This document shows positions 1 to 8,171 of a stretch of DNA of 28,496 nt, one piece after another. The notes beneath the pieces are model-generated. The model was not told the origin of the DNA. It did no database searches and saw only the letters and a program-made list of their open reading frames with translations. The stretch spans positions 1 to 28,496 of the forward strand of contig DIHT01000152.1 in the NCBI GenBank assembly GCA_002420305.1, given 5' to 3'. This DNA comes from Akkermansiaceae bacterium UBA5689 (GTDB taxonomy: Bacteria; Verrucomicrobiota; Verrucomicrobiia; Verrucomicrobiales; Akkermansiaceae). Positions within the stretch are counted from its first letter, which is position 1; each line of letters starts with the position of its first letter. A program made the translations under genes and the position numbers.

Positions 1-717
1 ATTCCCCGGGCTTGTCTTGCCGGACTCGTCATCGCTGTTGCCGGATCTCTGATTTCTCCGCGTGTCATTCGGATTTGCCTGAGATCCACCCGCGATGACG
101 CCCTCGTTCTTATCGTCAGCTTTGTCGCGGCCCTGTTTGCGCCACTACACACGGCCATCTTTATTGGAATCGCACTGTCCATCTCACTGTTTCTACGCAA
201 GGCCTCCCGCCCTTACCTCGTAGAATATGAAGTGAACGACGAAGGTGACCTCAGAGAGCTTGGAGAAAAACGGAAGCGCCCCAACCCTTCCATTTCAATC
301 GTTCATGTGGAAGGCGACCTCTTTTTTGGCGCTGCGGAACTTTTTCGAAACCAAATTCAGCGCACCTTCGTTGACGAAAACCTGAGAGTTATCATTCTAC
401 GATTGAAGAATGCCCGTCATCTGGACGCCACGAGCGTCCTTGCTCTTGAAGACCTGATCCGCTCCGCACGAAAAGAGGGCAGGCATATCATCGTATCAGG
501 TGCCTCTCGCGAGGTATATCGCGTTTTGAAATTCTCAGGTGTCCTTGAGGTTCTGCAGGAAGGTTGCGACCGTTCCAGAGGGGAGAGCAACCTCTACCTC
601 TTCATGCCAAGCAACCCCAATATCTCTACTCGTGATGCCCTGAAGAGGGCTCAGCAGATTTTAGGCACCGACAAGGCCGATATTAAAATTTTCTACGATC
701 CCGAAAAAGGGAGCTGA
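1..717 (+). CDS. SulP-family anion transporter, C-terminal part with STAS domain (5' truncated by window edge)
   Basis: The frame is open from base 1 with no stop, so the gene begins outside the window; a GTG at 232 is internal. The visible part starts with the end of the membrane domain: a hydrophobic stretch (LAGLVIAVAGSLIS), a short charged loop (STRDD), then two hydrophobic segments ending SLFLRKASRPYL. This is the usual last-helix region of SulP/SLC26 transporters. A soluble STAS domain follows (from about PSISIVHVEGDLFFGAAELF), with the typical LDATS turn and an alternating helix-strand pattern. SulP proteins are inner-membrane carriers for sulfate, bicarbonate or other anions, and STAS regulates transport. 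The substrate cannot be told from this piece. It is convergent with infA, with only 37 bp between the stop codons. The family call is firm. Confidence 0.88.
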   Translation: MPRACLAGLVIAVAGSLISPRVIRICLRSTRDDALVLIVSFVAALFAPLHTAIFIGIALSISLFLRKASRPYLVEYEVNDEGDLRELGEKRKRPNPSISIVHVEGDLFFGAAELFRNQIQRTFVDENLRVIILRLKNARHLDATSVLALEDLIRSARKEGRHIIVSGASREVYRVLKFSGVLEVLQEGCDRSRGESNLYLFMPSNPNISTRDALKRAQQILGTDKADIKIFYDPEKGS

Positions 718-754
718 TACAGGACTACCGGCTCTCAACAGCCTGAAGGCAGGC

Positions 755-949
755 TCATCCTACCCGGTAAACGATTCGCGCCTTGGTCGTATCGTAAGGC
801 GACATCTCCATTTTCACCTTGTCGCCTACCACCAGCCTGATGAAACGCTTTCGCATTTTACCTGATATGTGGGCAAGAACCTCGTGATCGCTGGCCAACT
901 TGACCTTGAACATTGTACCAGCGAGAACCGATGAAATTGTTCCTTCCAC
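755..949 (-). CDS. infA: Translation initiation factor IF-1
   Basis: IF-1 binds the 30S A-site during initiation. The protein is a single S1/OB fold with family hallmarks: EGTISSVLAGTMFKV, HEVLAHISGKMRKRFIRL, VGDKVKMEMSPYD and ARIVYR at the C-terminus. The first canonical start is GTG at 949, giving 64 aa, about 8 residues shorter than the usual 72 and lacking the normal lead-in before the first strand. A weak AAGG lies 8 nt upstream of this GTG. The same frame stays open upstream to a TAA at 1061-1063. It would encode a very basic Arg/Gly-rich stretch (GPPRRRGRGGRRRRTDYSGP, then KKGADGEDKAVE) that runs smoothly into the IF-1 fold but contains no ATG, GTG or TTG. The true start may therefore be a rare codon (for example ATC at 1057) upstream of 949. 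Identity is sure, the start is not. Confidence 0.9.
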   Translation of the reverse strand: MEGTISSVLAGTMFKVKLASDHEVLAHISGKMRKRFIRLVVGDKVKMEMSPYDTTKARIVYRVG

Positions 950-1282
950 TTCGACAGCCTTGTCCTCTCCATCCGCGCCCTTCTTGGGCCCGCTGTAGTC
1001 CGTGCGGCGCCTCCGGCGGCCGCCTCTGCCTCTCCGTCTTCTTGGTGGTCCTGCGATAACTTAAAATTGGGTTGAGCGAAGCAACATACGCAGCTGCGCG
1101 GCTCCATCATTGGCGATATTCTCCTTCCCGCAATCGAAATCTGTGCTCAAAGGCCCTTATTTAAGGTCTTGGGGCATCCCGCAATCGTTCATTGCCACCA
1201 AGGATTAGCGTTGACATGAACTGGCCTCGCTCCTAGCTTTCCGCCCCTTTCTCGAACCGGCCAAGCCTCTACAACGCCTGAA
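950..1282. other. Spacer between infA and rplM
   Basis: This is 333 bp without an assigned gene. The part next to infA (950-1060) is an open minus-strand reading frame continuous with IF-1 and may be its N-terminal extension. The part next to rplM carries a good sigma-70-type promoter at 1211-1239. I see no tRNA or clear hairpin in the middle, and no convincing L13-type autoregulatory leader. Confidence 0.6.
1211..1239 (+). promoter_or_regulatory. Sigma-70-type promoter of rplM-rpsI
   Basis: A perfect -35 hexamer TTGACA (1211-1216) is followed by a 17-bp spacer and TAGCTT (1234-1239) as a weaker -10. The expected transcription start near 1246 leaves a leader of about 36 nt before the rplM ATG. 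Spacing and position fit a housekeeping ribosomal-protein promoter; the -10 match is only partial. Confidence 0.5.
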
Positions 1283-1711
1283 ATGAAGACCTTTTCTGCA
1301 AAAGCCCCTGAAGTTGATCGCAAGTGGTATGTTATCGACGCAGCCGACCATATCCTTGGCAAGGTCGCAGTGGAAGCTGCCCGCCTTCTTAGAGGAAAGC
1401 ACAAACCGATCTTCACCCCCCATGTCGATACAGGAGATCACGTGGTGATCATCAACGCAGAGAAGGTTCGCTTGAGTGGTAACAAGGAAACCGAGAAAAT
1501 TTACACCAGCTACTCTGGATACGTTGGCGGCCAAAAGGTGGAAACACCGAAGAAAGTCCGAGCTCGGAGACCTGAGCTGCTCGTCGAGCGCGCAATCCGA
1601 GGCATGGTTCCTCACACCCGTCTTGGGAGAGCGCAATTGCGGAAATTAAGAGTTTACGCAGGAGCTGAACACGAGCAGGAGGCTCAGAAGCCTGAGCCGT
1701 ACACGATCTAA
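1283..1711 (+). CDS. rplM: 50S ribosomal protein L13
   Basis: L13 is an early-assembling protein of the large ribosomal subunit. The 142-aa length matches the family (about 142-150). Signature stretches are WYVIDAADHILGKVAVEAA, LRGKHKPIFTPHVDTGD, VVIINAEKVRLSGNK, and the C-terminal RAIRGMVPHTRLGRAQLRKL followed by VYAGAEHEQEAQKPEPY. The ATG start gives the usual N-terminus (MKTFSAK...). No Shine-Dalgarno motif precedes it. rpsI follows after 32 bp, the standard rplM-rpsI pairing, so the two are almost certainly cotranscribed from the promoter at 1211. Confidence 0.97.
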   Translation: MKTFSAKAPEVDRKWYVIDAADHILGKVAVEAARLLRGKHKPIFTPHVDTGDHVVIINAEKVRLSGNKETEKIYTSYSGYVGGQKVETPKKVRARRPELLVERAIRGMVPHTRLGRAQLRKLRVYAGAEHEQEAQKPEPYTI

Positions 1712-1743
1712 TTATCTATCGGAAGCGAATACCCTTTTCCAAA

Positions 1744-2142
1744 ATGCCTGCTACTGAAAACACCTACACTGCCACTGGTCGGAGAAAGACTGCTGTTGCC
1801 CGGATCTGGATGACAGAAGGCACGGGAAGAATAATCATCAACAATCGATCGTTCGAAGAGTATCTCCCAACAATCCCTCTTCAGAACGAAGTTCTAGCCC
1901 CCTTCCAAACTACAAATCTAGTCAACAAGTATGACCTCAGGGTAGTGGTTCAGGGCAGCGGAATACCAGGACAGGCTGACGCCATCAAACTTGCAGTGGC
2001 CAGAGCACTTACGGAAATGGATTCCGAACTGCGCGCAAGCCTTAAGGCTGCAGGCCACCTCAGGCGTGACCCACGCGCCAAGGAGCGAAAGAAAGCTGGT
2101 CAGCCCGGCGCTCGGAAGCGCTTTCAGTTCTCCAAGCGATAG
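1744..2142 (+). CDS. rpsI: 30S ribosomal protein S9
   Basis: S9 lies in the head of the small subunit and its C-terminal tail reaches the P-site tRNA. The 132-aa length is typical. It shows the family N-terminal block TGRRKTAVARIW, the central YFLP-like SFEEYLPTIPLQ, VVVQGSGIPGQADAIKLAVARAL, and the strongly conserved basic tail RRDPRAKERKKAGQPGARKR ending in KR. It is the second gene of the rplM-rpsI operon and is followed within 25 bp by an intrinsic terminator. There is no clear ribosome binding site upstream of the ATG. Confidence 0.97.
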   Translation: MPATENTYTATGRRKTAVARIWMTEGTGRIIINNRSFEEYLPTIPLQNEVLAPFQTTNLVNKYDLRVVVQGSGIPGQADAIKLAVARALTEMDSELRASLKAAGHLRRDPRAKERKKAGQPGARKRFQFSKR

Positions 2143-2165
2143 GGCATTCGAAGCCTCAGAGATCC

Positions 2166-2205
2166 AAGCCGCTCGTCCACAGACCTGCGGCTTTTTTCTT
2201 TTTTT
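2166..2205 (+). terminator. Rho-independent terminator of rplM-rpsI
   Basis: A perfect 7-bp stem AAGCCGC (2166-2172) pairs with GCGGCTT (2187-2193) across a 14-nt loop. A T-rich tract to about 2205, interrupted by one C, follows. It sits 24 bp after the rpsI stop, where an operon terminator is expected. Confidence 0.8.
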
Positions 2206-2244
2206 GTTTAGCCTGTCATCTCGGTTTGGCCTTGAATCTGGGAG

Positions 2245-3009
2245 GTGAGATTACTCTCTTGGAATGTTAATGGAATCCGGGCTGCGCTCGGCAAAGGAGC
2301 AGCGGAGTCCCTCCTTGAGGTAAACCCGGATGTCTTCTGCCTGCAGGAGACCAAGGCCCGCCCTGAGCAGGTGGAGCTTCCCCTTGAACTGGGAGGCTAC
2401 CGCAACTACTGGAACTCTGCCGAAAAGAAAGGGTATTCAGGTACTGCGATCTTCTCAAAAGAAGAGCCCTTGGATGTCTTCATGGGCATGGGCATGGACA
2501 AGCATGACAATGAAGGCCGTGTGATCTCTGCTGAGTATTCCGACTTCATGCTAGTCAATGTTTACACTCCTAATTCACAGGACGGACTGCGTCGCCTGCC
2601 GTATCGGATGGAGTGGGATAAAGCCTTTCGTAACTATTTGAGGCATCTGGAAGACACCCGGGACAAACCGGTTATTTTCTGTGGGGATCTTAATGTGGCC
2701 CACCATGAAATTGATATTGCCCGTCCGGGCCAGAATCGGAGGTCAGCAGGATTTTCAGATGAGGAGCGCGAAAGCTTCAGTGAGACCTTGGCATCAGGCT
2801 TTACCGATTCGTTTCGCTACCTGCACCCCGATACTGCAGAGGCCTACTCCTGGTGGTCTTACCGGGCACAGGCACGACAGAGGAATATCGGTTGGCGTAT
2901 CGACTATTTCGGCATCTCGGACTCCCTCATTCCCCGGCTTGAATCAGCCTCTATCTATCCTGAGATCCACGGCTCCGACCATTGCCCGGTCGGCATTGTT
3001 TTGAAGTGA
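2245..3009 (+). CDS. xth: Exodeoxyribonuclease III / class II AP endonuclease
   Basis: Members of the EEP (exonuclease-endonuclease-phosphatase) superfamily cleave DNA at abasic sites and remove 3' blocks in base excision repair. The 254-aa protein shows all catalytic blocks in order: LLSWNVNGIRA (Asn near 7-10), CLQETKA (metal-binding Glu35), VYTPNSQDGLRRLPYR (Tyr about 107), FCGDLNVAHHEIDIA (Asp147/Asn149), the WWSYR...GWRIDYF block (Asp220) and GSDHCPVG (Asp245/His246). Every expected residue is present, so it should be active. The start is GTG; an in-frame TGA lies only 4 codons upstream, so no earlier start is possible. A GGGAGG overlaps the start too closely to be a normal ribosome binding site. 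It is convergent with purF, 59 bp apart. Confidence 0.93.
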   Translation: MRLLSWNVNGIRAALGKGAAESLLEVNPDVFCLQETKARPEQVELPLELGGYRNYWNSAEKKGYSGTAIFSKEEPLDVFMGMGMDKHDNEGRVISAEYSDFMLVNVYTPNSQDGLRRLPYRMEWDKAFRNYLRHLEDTRDKPVIFCGDLNVAHHEIDIARPGQNRRSAGFSDEERESFSETLASGFTDSFRYLHPDTAEAYSWWSYRAQARQRNIGWRIDYFGISDSLIPRLESASIYPEIHGSDHCPVGIVLK

Positions 3010-3068
3010 CTCAGGGGGAAGATAAGCGCAATCCTAGAGCCGCTCTTTGCTCGTGCCCCCGGACCCGA

Positions 3069-4991
3069 TTACAAGGGCAGGTCGTAGCTCCGACCCGAGA
3101 CCCCATCTCTCCAGTTTACAAAAGCAGCATTTACCGTCGCATATCCGCCTGGCGTGGGATAATTCCCAGTGAAATACCAGTCACCACATGACTCCTGCAA
3201 GGAGTTGTGAAGGTTGCCGATAGTCTGGAAAATCACCTCAACCTCACCCTGCCATCCATTCTCTGGATATACCATCCCGCTGATCTCTGCGGAAATCTCT
3301 TCGGCCGTAAATGGCTCGTAAATCTTCTTAACGCAGTTCTGCATCTCATCCCAGGGCTTCCGGAGCTCTTCCAGACAGTCCTGGTGCACTTCCTCTATGA
3401 GACTCTGGCGCCCGTTGCGCTCTAGCAGTCGAACAGCCGCTTGAAACGCGATGAACTTCCCCAGTTCCGACATATCAATTCCATAACAATCCGGGTATCG
3501 AATCTGCGGAGCGGTCGAGCATATGACAATTTTCCTTGGATTCGTCCGCCCAAGAATCTTGAGTATCGAAGTCTTGAGCGTTGTCCCTCGGACAATCGAA
3601 TCATCAAGGGCCACGAGAGTATCATCTTCTCCCACAACGCCGTAGGTAATATCGTATACGTGCGATACCAGCTGGGCCCGTCCCTTCTCCTGAGAAATAA
3701 AGGTCCGCATCTTGATGTCCTTGTGCGCAATCTTTTCCCCCCTCGGCCAGTTGGCCATGATGTGATGGTTGAGCAAGTCTTCATCCAGATCTCCAGAGCG
3801 GGCGGCTTCCAGAATGTTTGCTCTTACCCGATCACGGCGATACTGGCGGAGACCATCCATTAGGCCATACCAGGCTGTTTCCGCGGTATTTGGAATAAAG
3901 GTAATGACAGCCGCACCGAAATCTCCATCGATGGATTCCACCACCTGTTCGGTCAAGGCTGCGCCCATCGCCTTGCGCTCCTGATAAATAGCTGGGTCAT
4001 TCCCTCTCGAAAAATAAATGCGCTCGAACGAGCAGTGCCGCTTCTCAGCGGGAGGAGCAAACCGCTCTTCGCTCATTGTCCCGTCTCTCTTGATTGTTGC
4101 TACCACTCCCGGCTCGAGCTCCTCCACTTCCTGCTGAGAGGCCTCAAAAACGGTCATTAAGGGAACGCGCTCCGAGGCATAGGCAACCACTTCATCCGTT
4201 ACCAACCGGTGACATGGTCGGATTCCATGTGGATCACGCATGACAAACACATCTCCATTTCCAATCACCCCGCAGATCGCATAGCCTCCGTCCCAGCCCC
4301 CAGCAGACTCAGTGACTATTCTACTAACATCTAATTCATCCGAGATCCGCTGTGGTATCTCTTTTCCGGGAACTCCGTCGTCGCGCAAGCGGCGGTAAAT
4401 ATCTGAGTGAGCTTCATCGAGATGAAACCCGACCTCTTCCTGGACGGTCTGGGTGTCCGTTCCGAATACCGGATGCTGCCCCCGCTCAATTAATTGCTCA
4501 TTGAGAGCCCTGGCGTTGGTCATGTTAAAGTTTCCCATGACCATCAGGGTTCGCGTGGGCCAGTTGCTCCGGCGCAGGTAGGGATGGCAGGAACCAGAAT
4601 CAAATTCACCCGAAGTTCCGTAACGAAGGTGCCCGATGAGGACTTCTCCGGCAAAATCAAACCTTTGCTTCAAGGCGTCGGGATCATTCAATTCCAGCTC
4701 GCCCTTTCGCGCGAGTTGATTGACCTGCTTGAGCTCAAGTTGAAACAGATTTGCAAGTGAATCACGAGAAGAGTCTCGACGACGAAAGATGTAGGGCTGC
4801 CCCTTCGGCATATCGAGCTTAGCGCAGCCAATCCCCACGCCGTCGTGGCCCCGGTTATGCTGCTTTTCCATGAGCAGGAATAACTTACGAAAACCCCAGA
4901 GAGCATCCCCGTAACGGTCCTGAAAATAAGCCAAAGGCTTACGTAGGCGTACCACCGCAATCCCGCATTCGTGATTCAGGTGATCGCTCAT
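3069..4991 (-). CDS. purF: Amidophosphoribosyltransferase-like protein, long form (class II glutamine amidotransferase)
   Basis: PurF carries out the first committed step of purine synthesis, PRPP plus glutamine to phosphoribosylamine. The N-terminal class II amidotransferase domain has Cys9 after an 8-residue leader (MSDHLNHE/CGIAVV). Removal of that leader would free the nucleophile, as in PurF enzymes with a propeptide. Other blocks are HNRGHDGVGIG (45-55), HLRYGTSGEF (121-130) and MRDPHGIRPC (251-260). The PRPP-binding loop VALDDSIVRGTT lies at 460-471. At 640 aa it is well over 100 residues longer than E. coli PurF. The extra C-terminus ends in WYFTGNYPTPGGYATVNAAF and resembles the long PurF-like proteins of Bacteroidota and Verrucomicrobiota. 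It follows purM by 7 bp, so the two are cotranscribed. Identity is strong from motifs and operon context. Confidence 0.9.
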   Translation of the reverse strand: MSDHLNHECGIAVVRLRKPLAYFQDRYGDALWGFRKLFLLMEKQHNRGHDGVGIGCAKLDMPKGQPYIFRRRDSSRDSLANLFQLELKQVNQLARKGELELNDPDALKQRFDFAGEVLIGHLRYGTSGEFDSGSCHPYLRRSNWPTRTLMVMGNFNMTNARALNEQLIERGQHPVFGTDTQTVQEEVGFHLDEAHSDIYRRLRDDGVPGKEIPQRISDELDVSRIVTESAGGWDGGYAICGVIGNGDVFVMRDPHGIRPCHRLVTDEVVAYASERVPLMTVFEASQQEVEELEPGVVATIKRDGTMSEERFAPPAEKRHCSFERIYFSRGNDPAIYQERKAMGAALTEQVVESIDGDFGAAVITFIPNTAETAWYGLMDGLRQYRRDRVRANILEAARSGDLDEDLLNHHIMANWPRGEKIAHKDIKMRTFISQEKGRAQLVSHVYDITYGVVGEDDTLVALDDSIVRGTTLKTSILKILGRTNPRKIVICSTAPQIRYPDCYGIDMSELGKFIAFQAAVRLLERNGRQSLIEEVHQDCLEELRKPWDEMQNCVKKIYEPFTAEEISAEISGMVYPENGWQGEVEVIFQTIGNLHNSLQESCGDWYFTGNYPTPGGYATVNAAFVNWRDGVSGRSYDLPL

Positions 4992-4998
4992 CCAGAAC

Positions 4999-5997
4999 TT
5001 ATTGCTTGGAACTCACCCGAATTCCCGGGGTCTCATCAACTACCCCAAGAATAGTTCCACCCGGACCAGCCTCAACTGCAGTATCAACCTCAGACTCATC
5101 CACTATCACTACCCAGCCAAAACCCATGTTGAACGTATGCCAGCAGCTGGTCTCATCGACAAAGCCCAGGAGCTTCTGCACTGCTGCATTTTCCCATTCT
5201 GGAACCAAAAGGGAGGCCCCGTATCCCTGCCCCGCAAGCAACCTCTCCAGATTCTCCGGAAGCCCTCCGCCCGTGATATGCGCCATCGCTCTGGCTCGAA
5301 TACCCTTCGCCTTCAAGTCACTCGCCACATCATGGTAGAGCCTTGTGGGAGGAAGAAGAGACTCAACCTCGTCTCGCGAGAATTCCGCACTATTTTCGGC
5401 AAGGACTCGCCGAACAAGACTCCAGCCATTTGCGTGGATTCCGTCTGACTCATATCCTACTAGGACATCGCCAGGAGCGATCGTCCCTGCGTCCAGCATT
5501 TCATCTTTTTCCACACAACCGACACAAAATCCAGAAAGCTCAACAACACCCTCAGGAACAAGCCCGGGCATTTCCGCAGTTTCCCCACCGGCGAGAATAC
5601 ATCCACACTCTTCCAGGTAATCCGCCATCCCTGCAACCAGTCGCGTGATACGGTTCTCATCGAGTTGTGCTATCCCGATATAATCGAGGAACATAAGCGG
5701 ATCTCCTCCTGTCGTCAGGATATCGTTGACGCTCATGGCAACAAGGTCCTTACCTGCATCCTCGATCCGGTCATACTCCAGCTGGACCTCGAGCTTTGTT
5801 CCCACTCCGTCACACCCGGTAACAATCACCGGGTTCCGGTAGTCCTTGAGCTCAAGCGCGGCGGCAAATAGTCCGTATCCCCCCATCAACTTCCGCTGCC
5901 TCTGGGTCCGCTGAACGTGGGTGCGGATATCACCGACCAGGGCCGCCGCCTTCACCGTATCAACACCTGCCTCTGTGTAGGTCAGCTTGTCGGCCAT
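4999..5997 (-). CDS. purM: Phosphoribosylformylglycinamidine cyclo-ligase (AIR synthetase)
   Basis: PurM is an ATP-dependent cyclase making aminoimidazole ribonucleotide in purine synthesis. Family blocks include YTEAGVDTVKAAALV at the N-terminus, VTGCDGVGTKLEVQ, DLVAMSVNDILTTGGDPLMFLDYI, CILAGGETAEMPGLV, DVLVGYESDGIHANGWSLVR, and MAHITGGGLPENLERLL. I placed the start at the ATG at 5997 (MADKLTYTEAG...), which matches family N-termini and gives 332 aa. The frame remains open to an ATG at 6060, but those 21 extra residues look unlike PurM. The gene sits between mutL (stop at 6083) and purF (start 4991, 7 bp away) in one minus-strand cluster. Confidence 0.94.
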   Translation of the reverse strand: MADKLTYTEAGVDTVKAAALVGDIRTHVQRTQRQRKLMGGYGLFAAALELKDYRNPVIVTGCDGVGTKLEVQLEYDRIEDAGKDLVAMSVNDILTTGGDPLMFLDYIGIAQLDENRITRLVAGMADYLEECGCILAGGETAEMPGLVPEGVVELSGFCVGCVEKDEMLDAGTIAPGDVLVGYESDGIHANGWSLVRRVLAENSAEFSRDEVESLLPPTRLYHDVASDLKAKGIRARAMAHITGGGLPENLERLLAGQGYGASLLVPEWENAAVQKLLGFVDETSCWHTFNMGFGWVVIVDESEVDTAVEAGPGGTILGVVDETPGIRVSSKQ

Positions 5998-6082
5998 TCC
6001 ATTGTTTTTTAACAGGCCAAGGCTTGACCGCAAGCCCAACATCACCAGCCCCCGCCACACACACCTTTATATTGGTATCGGC

Positions 6083-7909
6083 CTATGATCTCCCGAATTT
6101 ACGCTCCAGTTCCGAGAGGGCAAACTCGACCAGAATCGGCCGCCCTCCAGGAGTGATGTACGGTTGGTCGCATTCGAAAAGCTGTTCCAGCAGAGCTTCT
6201 CCCTCATTTGCGCTGCAACGGCCTCTTTTCGCCCCTGCCCGTGCCAGTTTCGCGGCAAACTTCTCAGCAGCTAGCTCACGGCTGCTTTTCCCCTCAGCGC
6301 TGTGAACAAGTTCATCGACAATATCGAGGAGCAGGGCTCTGGGCTCCTCCTTACTCAGAGCCGAGGGAACACACCGAAGCTGCACCGTCCCAGCCCCAAA
6401 GGGTTCCAGCTCCATCCCTGCCAACCTGAAGTTATCCACATTTCTAAGAACCACATCAAGATCGCGGGATTCCAGATCAATGAGCAACGGCACCAGCAAA
6501 CCCTGAGATTCAGCTTCTCCCTTCTCCATCACCGCCAGAATGGTTTCGAATAAGATCCGCTCGCGCGCAGCTTCACCCTCGAGAAGCGCCAATCCGTCGC
6601 TTCCCTCCAGGATAAAATAGGAGCCATGCAGCACTCCCATAACGTGAAACGGAAGGTCTCCGGAGCCACTACTACTTGCTACGAGTTCCGGTTGCACCTC
6701 CGCTGTCCAGGTTCTGGGGCCTGATGACGCCGAGTCGCTCTCCCTAACGCGACTTGCGCCTCTGTCCGGATGGATCTGCCCATCATTTTCACCTGTCAAG
6801 GATTCAGGATTCTCTCTCCGTGGATAGGCGAACTCTGAGATCTCTCCCTCGACAACACTTTCCTTCACGACTGAGCTACCTGCTCCTGAAGGAAGCGCAG
6901 CGCCTGGCCCCCAGCTCGCTTTTCTATTCACGGCATCTCCGATAGCCTCCAGTAAAAGAGCTCGCAGGTCCCCTGGCCGGTGAAACCTCACCTCCCGCTT
7001 CGAGGGATGAACATTTACATCGACAAGCAAAGGATCCATCTCCAGCCAAAGCCAGGCTGCTGGATGACGATCCCCCGGAATTGATCCTCGGCAGGCTTCT
7101 GCCAGTGCCCGCCAGACCACCTGGTCCTCGACCGGTCGCCCGTTCAGAAACAAATACTGCCCCCTCCTGCTTTTTCGAGCAGCATCCGGGGATCCAAGGT
7201 ATCCGCTGACTGCCATACCAGGATATTCGAGGCGGCAAACTTCCCGCAGGTTAGCGAGATTCTGTCGGCCGCCAAGGTCTGCAATACGAACTCTTCTGTC
7301 GTCAGTCGCAGGGACGTCAAAGGAGACTTTTCCGTCCTTTCGATATATGAACCGAGTCCCCGGACTTGAGAGCGCATGAAGCCTCACCTGGTAATCAACA
7401 TGGGCTGCCTCAGTGGACTCACTTCGTAAGAATTTCCGGCGAGCCGGGATGTTATAAAACAGATCCCGGACTTCGACTGTCGTCCCCGGGGGGCACCCTG
7501 CTTCACAAACGTCCTTGAGCTGTCCTCCCTCCACCATGATCGCTGTTCCAGAAACAGAATCCTGAATCCGGGTCATCAGACGAAACCGGGATACACTGGC
7601 AATCGAGGGGAGTGCCTCTCCTCGAAATCCAAGCGTCATTATCGCATTAAGCTCTTCTTTCTCTCGGAGCTTGCTAGTTGCATGTCGCTCCAAACTCAGG
7701 ACCGCATCATCCCGCCCCATACCACACCCGTCATCAGTCACTTTGATGAGAGCTATTCCCCCACGCTGGCTCTCGACCCGCAACTCATTCGATCCGGCAT
7801 CGAGGCTATTTTCCACCAGTTCCTTCACTACACTGGCCGGACGCTCCACAACCTCCCCCGCAGCCACTTGGCTGGCAAGGGCATCGGGCATGACTCGGAC
7901 ATCTGGCAT
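6083..7909 (-). CDS. mutL: DNA mismatch repair protein MutL
   Basis: MutL links mismatch recognition by MutS to strand removal. The start chosen at 7909 gives MPDVRVMPDALASQVAAGEV, matching the family; an ATG at 7981 would add 24 atypical residues. The GHKL ATPase motifs are intact: ENSLDAG (33-39), TDDGCGMG (58-65), GFRGEAL (94-100), and NVHPSKREVRF (about 299-309). A variable linker follows (about 330-415), then the dimerisation domain. The latent endonuclease motifs there are degenerate: the usual DQHAxxE reads EGEAARE (about 444-450), no clear ACxxAxxA motif is seen, and CPHGRP reads TPGGRP (586-591). It may therefore lack the Mn-dependent nicking activity of most bacterial MutL. It is probably the first gene of mutL-purM-purF. 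Confidence 0.95.
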   Translation of the reverse strand: MPDVRVMPDALASQVAAGEVVERPASVVKELVENSLDAGSNELRVESQRGGIALIKVTDDGCGMGRDDAVLSLERHATSKLREKEELNAIMTLGFRGEALPSIASVSRFRLMTRIQDSVSGTAIMVEGGQLKDVCEAGCPPGTTVEVRDLFYNIPARRKFLRSESTEAAHVDYQVRLHALSSPGTRFIYRKDGKVSFDVPATDDRRVRIADLGGRQNLANLREVCRLEYPGMAVSGYLGSPDAARKSRRGQYLFLNGRPVEDQVVWRALAEACRGSIPGDRHPAAWLWLEMDPLLVDVNVHPSKREVRFHRPGDLRALLLEAIGDAVNRKASWGPGAALPSGAGSSVVKESVVEGEISEFAYPRRENPESLTGENDGQIHPDRGASRVRESDSASSGPRTWTAEVQPELVASSSGSGDLPFHVMGVLHGSYFILEGSDGLALLEGEAARERILFETILAVMEKGEAESQGLLVPLLIDLESRDLDVVLRNVDNFRLAGMELEPFGAGTVQLRCVPSALSKEEPRALLLDIVDELVHSAEGKSSRELAAEKFAAKLARAGAKRGRCSANEGEALLEQLFECDQPYITPGGRPILVEFALSELERKFGRS

Positions 7910-8171
7910 GGAATCAGCATAGAAGCTTTCAGCACGCGCTCCGATCCAAATTACGAGCTCATTGAAAGCGGGATATCCCACGGACCGTGCGCAAAATAAA
8001 TGAGCCTCTCGTTGAAGGTCAGCCCCAGGTTTTTAAAATTTACTCTTTGTATTCTGAGGTTTAAACCAAACTTGCACATCGGTTCTTGTCAAATATTCCG
8101 CCTATCTGTCACTACCACAAAGAAGCACTGGCACATTTCTCAGCCCGCCCCCATCCTTTTCTGCCTGTTTA

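Noticed and set aside
740..755. Small hairpin AGCCT/AGGCT between the SulP and infA stops
   Set aside because: The stem is only 5 bp and has no T-tract; too weak to call a terminator.
826..1110. Minus-strand 94-aa frame over infA beginning MMEPRSCVCC
   Set aside because: It overlaps the real IF-1 frame and has low-complexity Ala/Arg composition with no family resemblance; most likely a shadow.
8064..8092. TTGACA on the minus strand as a mutL promoter
   Set aside because: The -35 is perfect, but the sequence at 17-bp spacing (TTGGTT) is a poor -10; not enough to annotate.
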